Shown here: positions 21,340 to 31,300 of the stretch, piece by piece | Layout: each line of letters begins with the position of its first letter | Position numbering within the stretch: position 1 is the first letter of the stretch | Assembly: GCA_016987375.1 (NCBI GenBank) | Contig: PJRA01000048.1 | Coordinates: forward strand, 901,991-942,398 | Origin: Brachionus koreanus | Lineage: Eukaryota; Rotifera; Eurotatoria; Ploima; Brachionidae | Length of the DNA: 40,408 nucleotides | Reading direction: 5' to 3' | Notes under the pieces: model-generated | What the model was told of the DNA's origin: nothing | What the model saw: the letters and a program-made list of their open reading frames with translations, nothing else | Databases searched by the model: none | Made by a program: the position numbers and the translations under genes

Positions 21340-22265
21340 AGAAGTTCTTGCTGCAACATACTATCAAGAATATCTGAGTCCATTACTAGTTGGTAATATA
21401 GAGCTGAAGCAGCCATATCCATTGAATCTCTCCAACGCAACCTTGAAAGCTTCCGTAGATTTGGATTTGATAACGCTATCAGGAATCTACTCTATTGTGT
21501 GACTACTCAATCTAAAAAGAAAACATGTCGGGCAGTTCCCCCTTTCTCTTCTGATACAGATAGAGGTACTCTAGATAGCTGAACATTTTCCAATCCACTT
21601 ACTAGTTTATACATTTTAATCAAATCTCCTTTCACTTAGTTTTGTTAGCCCTATCTTCAACAATCTAATTTCATAGTCCATAGCTTTTAAAGGCAAAGAT
21701 ATTTTTGTTGCGCGTTCCTGGACTTTTTCAAATGCATTCACATCCATCTTTTTACTTGGATTCCACACTTGCACTGCAAACTCTAAATGAAGTCTTACCA
21801 TAGATGTATATAATTTTGCCCATAAGTTCTCATCCCTACTATGAAACGTTTGCTTAAGCATTCTTAGGATCTTATTTGCTTTTGTACATGCAGTTTATAC
21901 CTGAGCAGTCTACTTTAAATGAATTATAAACTTGCATCTATGCATCTCATTCATTCTTCCAAAATACATAACTTTACATTTTTTGGCACACAAACCCATG
22001 CGCTAAACCTTTATCTGTTCACAAATTGCATCTAAATTTTTCTGTAACTTTTTTTTTCACAAATTTAATTAAAAATAGCTAAGAGTTTTAAACTATCGGC
22101 ATACGTCTACATGTTATTTTAAACACAATCTGGAAGGTCATTTATGTATAGAATGAATAATATTGGACCTAGAACAGATCCTTGAGGAACTCCACTTAAA
22201 ACCGCAGACCACTCTGATACAGAATTTCCAAGCACTACACGCTGAGTTCGATTTAATTAGAAATC
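21340..22265 (-). mobile_element. Decayed CR1/jockey-like LINE, RT core to C terminus
   Basis: On the minus strand from about 22255, [20 protein letters not shown] is the unmistakable RT palm motif of non-LTR elements. A block with several stops follows. An open segment (21861-21616) then holds LYTSMVRLHLEFAVQVWNP and FEKVQERATKISLPLKAM, and the tail after a TGA at 21616 reads GDLIKMYKLVSG and GGTARHVFF. The YADD segment is lost in a degraded patch. Many stops make it inactive. It is the best-preserved RT copy in the window. Confidence 0.85.
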
Positions 22266-22354
22266 TTCAAACATTTTTATTCATTAAAGTTTAGATATCT
22301 TAAAATTTTGTTTAAAAAAATGAATAAATTGATAAAAAATATTAATTGAAAAAA

Positions 22355-25300
22355 ATGAACCAATCTGCCGACAAACTTACTGAAATAATTGAATGCGAAT
22401 GTATTACTACAGCATTGCAATCAAGTTCTGTGTTCAGCTTCAAAAAAAAAGGCTATGTGCGACTAATTCGTGATTATTGCCGTCGTTCATATGTTATCGA
22501 ATTTTTTCCGTACATTAAGGACAAAGCACCATCTAGTCTTAAATCAAATTTGACTATAAATGTAAGTTTTCTCCAAAAAAAAATTTTTTCTTATCTATTT
22601 GATTAAGATATCAAAAAAAGAACTTCAAGATGGAAAAATACAATATAAACATATTTATAAAGTAATAATTATTTCAGTGAGAGATGGAGTTTGTCAAATA
22701 GAGATTAAAGACGAAAAAGAAGCCAAGTTTTTTAAAGAAAAACTGGAAAAATGTCTAGAAGATGCGTATTTGATGGATGATTCATTAATAATTGGGAAAA
22801 TAGATGTTCCGATAAAAAAATCGAAAATTTCTAATCATGAAACAAAATTTGAATCAGTAAAAATTACGAAAGATGATGTTTTACTGAGTTTGTATCAGCC
22901 GAATTCAGCTAAATCAGAGATCAAAAGTGAATCAAAATTAGATGAGGCTCAAAGTTTAAAAGAAGTTTCGGTTGAACCGGCAATAATTGCAAAAAAATTT
23001 TATTCAAATGAGAGGCCAAAAAATGTACAAATATCAGAAGAAATTGAAGTATTTAATGATCTGGAGAAAAAAATTGTGACCACACCAAAATCGAATTTAA
23101 AACGAAGAAGGGACGAAGAGAATTCTCAAAATATCAAATCTACTAGCAAAACTAATACACCAAAGAGAAATATGTCCAATGAGATTAGAAAGCAAATTAG
23201 AACAACACCATCAATGAACACCAGGGCAATGAAACGGCTTAATATCGATTCAGAAAACCAAGAGAACAAGTTCGATCAAGATTATTTGAAATCTCCTGTC
23301 AAAACCTGGAATAGAAATAATTCACGGACTTTTTTAAAAGGGTATGCGAAAAAGCTAGAAAAATTAAAAAAAATTTACATTATTAAAATTATTCTAACCA
23401 AAACTTTTAATGAATAATCTCAAAATTCTAGAGTTTTTAAATTCAAAAATTTAAAGAAAAATGTTAAAAATGAAAATAAGCTTGCCATTCGCTTGAGACA
23501 AATTGGAATTAATAAGTTTCTTCTTTAATGAGTACTAATAAATTTAATATATTAAAAAAAGATTTACTTTGGGCTTGTTTTATGGATAGCTTTTATTCAA
23601 TACTTTTTCGGAACTTCCATTTCAAACTAGAAAGCCCGCATGATTTCTAATAAAAATTTAAAATAAAGTTAAATTAAATAAGATAAATTAAACATTTTCT
23701 TTGAAAATTCATTCATTTTTTAAGAAATTATTCATATGTGATAAAATTTAAATTTTTCAAAAAAGGGTCTTAAAAAGCCTTGTTAAGACGTTTCTTTTCA
23801 AAAAAAAATTTTAATTTTCTTAATTTGTTGAATTTAGTTTCTGAGTAATTTAAATCAGATTCAGAATTTTTTTTGATTATCAATTGAAAAAAATCATTAC
23901 GCTCTACCAGAGGATTAATAATATTAATAAATAATTTTGTCTAAATTATTTTTTTTCTATTTATTTTGTCCTTACTTATGCAAGCATTCAGAAAAACATT
24001 GAAAAATAAATATTTTTTAGATTTTTTATAAAAAAGACCTCATTTTTGAACAATTTTTTAGAAAAATAAAAGTAAAAATCAAAAATCTAAAACCTAAAAG
24101 TTGTTCCAAATTAAATCTAGTTTCTGAATCTGAATAAAAACTAGTCATTGGCTTCCCCTAGGAATAGATACAAAAATACTAAAAAGGAGGTCATTTTTAC
24201 TCTTTTTTGGGCTAAAATTGATATATTTTTTTTTAATTATTTTAAAAATACTTTAGTTTTTTAGGAAATTTAATTTTCTTTCAGAATATATGCCCATATG
24301 TAGGGTTTCATATTATCGTTTCTGAAAAAAATAGGCTTAAAGGGAGAGTACTTTTTAAGCTATGGCCAAACTTCTGACCCTTCTGGATCAAAAATTTTTT
24401 TTTATCGTCCCTAAAATTTTGGCTATCCAGGGTTTTCCCGGGGTCAAAATTAAGATCTGATAGTGTGGACGTACAATTCATGACTCTCAGAAACAAAAAA
24501 CTCATGATTCCCTTCTTCAAGTTGGTTTTGGTTATTACAATGCTGTCCTCTAAGATGATGAACCATTAAGCAAAAAGGTGATATTCAGAAGGAGAAAGAT
24601 TAGGGCTTTATGTTGGATAAGTGAGAAGTTCAATCCATTCCGGCTCTTCTTTTTTTGCCATTGTTTTTCTAGCTATATGAGGTTTAGCGTTCTCTTGAAG
24701 AAACAAAATATTGATTTCTGTTATCATAATTTCAAAAACAGATCCACTTCTCATCACAAATAATGATCCATCTGAATAACTGTTTATCTAGAATATTTTA
24801 TTTTTTAGATTTATAGTAATAAATCTAAAATAAATAAACCTGAAGTTAACCCTTTTTCCTAAAAGTTGTAGGTAAATGTTTACCATAATCAAAAAAATTT
24901 TAAAATTTTTTTAACTAGAAATTTTGAAAAAAATAAAATATAACTAGCAAATTTATTTAAAAAAAGGTTTTCAAATCTTGGAAATACATGCTATATGAAT
25001 TCAATTTTACAATGTCTTTTAAACATTGACATATTTTCATTAGAATTGCTAAGAAGCTACGACAAAATAAAAAGCTTACAATTAAAAAACATTAATAATG
25101 GTGAAAATAAAATTGATCTAATGGAAGATCAATTAATTCTATTGGAAACTGAACAAAATTATTTATACAAGTAGTTTAAAAAAATTAGCTCAACAAAAAA
25201 AAAATTAATTTAAAAATTATCTAAAAAGCTCTTTGTGTGAATTGGCCAAAGCAAGAGAGTCTCATAATGAGGATCTAAAAGTAAAATCACTGCGAGACGT

Positions 25301-28300
25301 CAAAAACACAATTTCCAAAGAAGCTACAAGATTCTCGGGTTATCAACAACATGTAAGTTCAAGCATGTTTTGGTCTAATTTTCATTTTGGACTTTTTCAA
25401 AGCATAGTTTCTATCAAAAGGCCTAATTCCTTGCCATTTAATTCCTTTAGCCGAGGGAGCACTAGCGCCCGATACATAAATAGCATTCAAATTGACCGGC
25501 AAACAACTTGAATAATCTGTGAACCACCATCCACCTCCTGATCTAACTGGACAATTTTTTGTCGGATACTTCATCTTATAGTTTATTTTATCATAGGTTG
25601 AAAAATAGGCTCCATTTTGAGAAGAAAATCCATAATAGGAATCGTCAAGGTAATTCTTGCTTGCATTTCCATCTAATTTAGGAGACAAATACAAGCGATA
25701 CAAGTCATGCTCATTTCCCACTTTGAAATTTCCATATCGAGCTGTAAAAACTTGATCACTCCAGTCGGTTAATTCAATCAAGAGCTCTGTGTCTTGGTTT
25801 TTGGTCAATAGGTGAACATATTCTAAGCCGAGCCAAAAATCGCTTTTTAAATTACCAAATCCATTAGCAAATTCATTCCATGTTCTGTTAAAATTCATTT
25901 GAAAGCCATTCTGACGTTGTTGGATCACCAGCCATTTATTTTCACAATAGACACTAAACATTTGTGACTTTTCTGAGTAATTGTTTATTTCAATCTGTAT
26001 GATTCCATCACCTCTCAATGATGAACAGTCTAGCTCTTAAAATAAAATGTTAGTTAATAAACTTATAATTAATAAAATTTGGCATAGTGAATTTTGGAAC
26101 AATAAACAAAAAAAAATTTAAGATAGTCTAAAGACCTAAAATTTGTTTTGCAAAATATTTCGCCCAAATTTAGTCTATGTAAAAACTCTGCAATTGGAAA
26201 TTATTAAAATTAAATTGCACAGTTTTTGCACAGACTAAATTTGGGTGCTAAAAACCTTGTATCAGTTAATAAATTTTGCAGAACGATTTTTAGACGCACA
26301 GAAAGAAAGTTATTTTAATTTAAAATTTTTGTTATTGTTTTTTGTTCCAAAATTCACAGGGCTATAAAATTTTTGGCTAGTAATTTTTTCATCAATATTC
26401 CAAAGATTATCAAAAATTTTTATTTTAATTAAATATTCATCTAATTTTAATCATCTTATAGGCATGACATTTTTCAAAAACTGTCAAGTTATTTAAGACA
26501 CATGCTGTAAAAAATCACAATATATTCTTGGAAAAAAAAAAGTTTTAGTCTACGATTCATATACCCTACTTTTCACTTTAAAAAACCCTTTTTTTCAAAA
26601 TCCATGCAATAAGAAAGAAAAAATATAGTTTTGAATTGTAAAAGCATGGTCTGATAGCGTTATCATGGATTTAAGTCTGCATAAAATAACAGAATTCGTA
26701 ATTTAATGCGTCATTAAGGCTTGAATTTAAAACAAAGAATTGATAAAATTTTTTCAAAAATATGCATTTGACGCGGTATGAAATCTACACCCGTCAAGAT
26801 TATGAAAAAACAATACCGGATATTAATCACAAAAATTATTATAAAAGGATAACTTTTTTTAAAAAATTTATTTCTTGTTTTCTTGAATTTTACTCTACAA
26901 CCTTTTTTCATCAGCCTTGGTCAAAATTATAAGGATTTTTTATTTTTGCTTATTATAAAAATAGAAAGATGATATTCAATAAGTAATTTTTTTAAATGTT
27001 GTTTTCTTAGTCAGCATTTTCAAATAAAAAGAATTAAACTAATTAAATAAACCAAAAATTGATTTTTATTTTTAAATACATTCATTGTTAAATTCATTTT
27101 TTGATAAGTTCTAATTTTTATCAGATAGTATAAGATAAATTTTTTGTTACCCAAATGATCGGTTTTATTAATTGAATAAGCCTGTTCTGTTGATTTCAAA
27201 TTGATTTTTTCCAATTCTCTGATTCTTGACTGCAATTGATTTATAATTTTATGATTCTTTTCAATTTCATCTCTAATTAATAAGATAATTAGAAAGGATT
27301 TCAAAATATTTTTAAAAAAATCTAAGCTTTAGTCACAAATTTCGTTATAAAATTAAAATTTTTAAAACACTTTAAAGTATTTAAAAAATTTTGATCATTT
27401 TTGAAAAATGAAATTCGATAAAAAATTTTACTGTGTCATTTTTTAATATATTTTACTTAATAAAGCTGAAATAATTCTTAGATGAATAATAACAAACGGT
27501 ATTCCCTTTTAAAATTAGCGTCCAAAAAAATCACTAGTCCTTATACCAATTAATACAAAAAAAAAAAAAAAATTGATTTGTTCCAAATTTTGATCAATTT
27601 TTTTTAATGGATAAAAAAAGTGGTAGAAAGTGACTCTTGGGACAAGAATTAATGCTATTTCAGGAATGGTATAATTTGTTTCTATTTAGCGGGTGTTCAA
27701 AAGCTTGTTAAGGTAAAAAATATGAAAAAATATTTTAGCTAAAAAATAAAACAAATAAATATTAACGTATTTTTATTTAAAAATTAAAGCTTAAACTAGA
27801 ATACATTGTATATTTTCTTTAAGAGTTTTAGTATAATATATTTATCAAATATTATGAGCTTCATTATTAGATATTTTATCTATTTAGAAATAAAAAGTGC
27901 TTTTTATTAAGTTTTTTTAAAATTTTGATAATGCTAATCAAAAAATTTATTAAATTCATGTTTTATCTAAAGCCTGTTCTTAGCTTAATATTAATATTTT
28001 TAAAATAAAATTTGAAAATTTTTGGACCGTCGTTTCGCTAGACATGGCTACTTAATATTTTTGAAGAAAATCAAAAAATCAAATTTTAGTGGTTTTTTTA
28101 TGATAATTTTTGGTCAAAAAGTCACTAAAAAATGATCAGGGGCTCAAATTAATCAGATTTTTTTCTGTTAAAAATAAACTTTTAGACATATACATTAATT
28201 TTAAAAACATAAAAAGGCACTCGTTATTTTTAGGTGAAGTTTTTCTCGATGGCCTATTTCTGTTGATAAGAATTGTAATAACTATTCAAAATTTGGTTAA

Positions 28301-31300
28301 ATTTTGTCAATGATAAAATATTTTTGTACCTTAACACACTTTTGAACATTCTTTTATGAACATATATGTCCTATAATCTAGATTGTAAGTTATGAGATAC
28401 TAATTTCAATTGAAAAATATATATTTTTTTAGTTAATTTTGATTCATCAAAAAACGAAAATATTTGTCAATTTGTATTCGAATTTCACAAAACTGCTTTA
28501 CTTAAAAGAATTAAAATATATGTTTTATTTTTATCTAATATTATCTTTGATTCAAAAAATAAAATTAGGGGCATAAAAATAAATTTTAAAAATATATCAA
28601 TCTAAGACTTTTTAATTGCATAAAAAAAAAATAAAGTTGTAGTAATTTAATTTAGCCTTTTTTTGATATTAAATTTGACATACTTTTTTAAAACTGACTA
28701 AAAACCTGAAAAGACTGAACTAAATTAGTCTTTTTTCTTTAAATGTCTTCAACGCTTAGATTTTTTTAAGCTGAAATGAAAAATTGAATAAAATGCTAAC
28801 AGATAACTATTAATTTCTGCTTGCAAAAATAACGATGCTTGAAAATTATCTGTAAAGTTAACCGAGCTGGTATTTGACTCAAACCTGAATTTTTGAGACA
28901 AAATAAACATCTTTGTGTTACAGTCTTGTAGATTTTTGATCAAAAGCTCATTTTGAATTTGTACTTTTTCGAATATGGAATCAAATAAGCCTGACTGATC
29001 AGCGTCAACAAAAATCGGCGCTTCGGTTAACTCGCCAACATGCAAAAAATTTAAAAATAAAAACAATATCATAGCTTATTTCAAGCGTCGCTATATCTAC
29101 AAAATAAAAACTAATAAACAGTTAGATAAATACCTAAAATAGGTGCCTAGCTGATTTTTGGCATTTAGAACCACTTGATGAAAGCCACTTTGCAACGAAT
29201 TTTTCAAACTTGACTCTAGTTCTTTCACTTTAGAATTGCACTTTTCCAATTCATTGAAATGATTTAAATTAAGCTTATAGAAGAGATTTATTTGGGTCAA
29301 TAGTTCTTTCAGTTTTACCACGTTGGTCTGGTAAACTAGCTCCTCAAAATGAAAATAATTTCCTAATACTATACCCACATATGAGTAAATTGCTATTATT
29401 GAAAGGATGCGCATGAATTTTTGTGTCAAATTTTGGATCAATTGAAGGACGAAGCGGAAAAAATGATAAAAAATGAGCATGAAACAAATATATCAAATCC
29501 TGTAGTTGATAACTTTGAATTTCAAGTTTCACATGAAATTCAATGTAAAACGTAAGTTGAATTAAATAAATTTGTTGAGAAAAAATAAAATTTTAAAAAA
29601 TAAATTTTATTTTTTAATGACAGATGTGGAAATACGATTGCCAATAATGAAGAATATAACAACTTGTGTTTGGAATTGCCTGAAAAGTTTCAAAGCTCCT
29701 TGGATAATGAAAAAAAGTAATATTTGTGATTCAAATTCAACTTAATTAAATACAGAAAGAAAAAAAAATTTCTATTGATCTTTAGATTAATTTCCCAAGC
29801 CGCTTCCTTAATTAATAAATTAACTTTGATTTTCTTTTCTGGATTATTATAGCTTGTAACCTTAGAGTGTTTGCATAGTTTCCCCGGCAATAGCGTGGTA
29901 CCAGCTTTTTATTCCAATTAAAATTTATTAATTAATTTAAAAAAAAATTTAAGGTTTTGAGAGCTTTGAATAATTGTTTTAGATATTGATTTTTGAAAAA
30001 AAGATAAGCTTTAATTTATTTTTTTCTATTAAAATTTAAACTATTTGACGCAAAATGAGCTAAAATTTATTAAATTTAAAAAAAGTTGATAAAGATTTGA
30101 AATAAAAGGAAATTTAATAAAACCTTGTTATTTGAGCTACGAAATATTTTCGCTTCCTTAAAAGAGAGGTATTTTCTTAAAAGCTTGGTGACAAAATATA
30201 TGACTTAATTCATTCGAAAGTTTTATCGATTAATCTAAAAATTTTTTCTATTTAATTGATTCATTAGATCAACTTTTATTATTGAAGAATCAGTCAACCC
30301 ACATAGCAACTTTAATATTCAAAGTTCTAAAAGCGGCATAAAATTAAGTTAATGATCAATATTTGATGATTTTTTTAAATATTTTTTAAGAATCATTCTA
30401 ATTGGAAAATTTAATGCAGAAAAAATTTTTAAATCCTCGTATCTTTTAAATAGATTTTTCAAATGAATATATCTCTTTTGATATATGTAGATTTTAAAAT
30501 TTTCTAAAATTATTATAGTTTATAAAATTAATATCAATTTTATAAAATAATTATAGTTTTTTTATAAAATGTTTTTGAACTAAAAAAACGTGACAAATTC
30601 TTGGTGCTTCTAGTGTTAAACCATAGCCATTTATTGTGCATAAATCTGCATGGTTAAATTTTTTGCAGAAATTTGCGTACATATAAAATTAAGTTTACCA
30701 TTGAATGTTTACTTTGAAAATATACAACAATAAATTTTTTGAATATTAAAAATATTAAAAAACTTATAGTTAATAATAATTTTTTAGCATGATCATTTTA
30801 ATCTGATCACAAACTTAATTTGATCTTAAAAAATATAAAAAATAAATAATTTTATTTTAGATTTTTTTTGTTCACGAAGTGATAAACCAAAAAAATTTTA
30901 GTTGAAAATTTTTAAATCAATAAATAATTAAGTTTTTTTTTGAAATTCTAGTGTATTTAAAATTATTATATTGTTATTTTGTATCAATTGATTTTTTATT
31001 TTTTAATATTTTCTTTAACTGTAAAGTTCACAACAGGTGAACTTTAGTTCACGTAAACGATTTAAATATATTATTAAAATAAATTCCTATAAAAATAAAC
31101 AATATTAAAAAGAATTGGAAAAATCTTTTGACAGCCAAAAATAAGATAATCACAGCTAAAAACTAGATTTTCATACATAAAAAAATATCCTAATCAAAAC
31201 TACTCAAATTTTTTTATTTAAATAAAAAAAAATACATCACACAAAATTTTTCTCACTGCACATAAAAAATCTAGACTAAATATTTATAGTTTTTTTTTAA

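Larger units (their letters stand above)
27273..29133 (-). other. Intron 1 of the fibrinogen-related gene
   Basis: Donor TTTTAG|GTATTT at 29133, acceptor TTAATTAG at 27273 (minus strand). It contains a second, exon-1-like frame (28749-29072) and a 655-bp element with terminal inverted repeats (27694-28348). Confidence 0.75.

Noticed and set aside
29097..29133. Reading exon 1 of the fibrinogen-related gene through to a stop
   Set aside because: A GTATTT donor at 29133 joins in phase to the 27272 exon and on to a complete fibrinogen domain, so the read-through end is intronic.
31023..31052. Inverted AAAGTTCAC / GTGAACTTT resembling nuclear-receptor half-sites
   Set aside because: One isolated palindrome deep in an intron of AT-rich DNA, with no supporting context.
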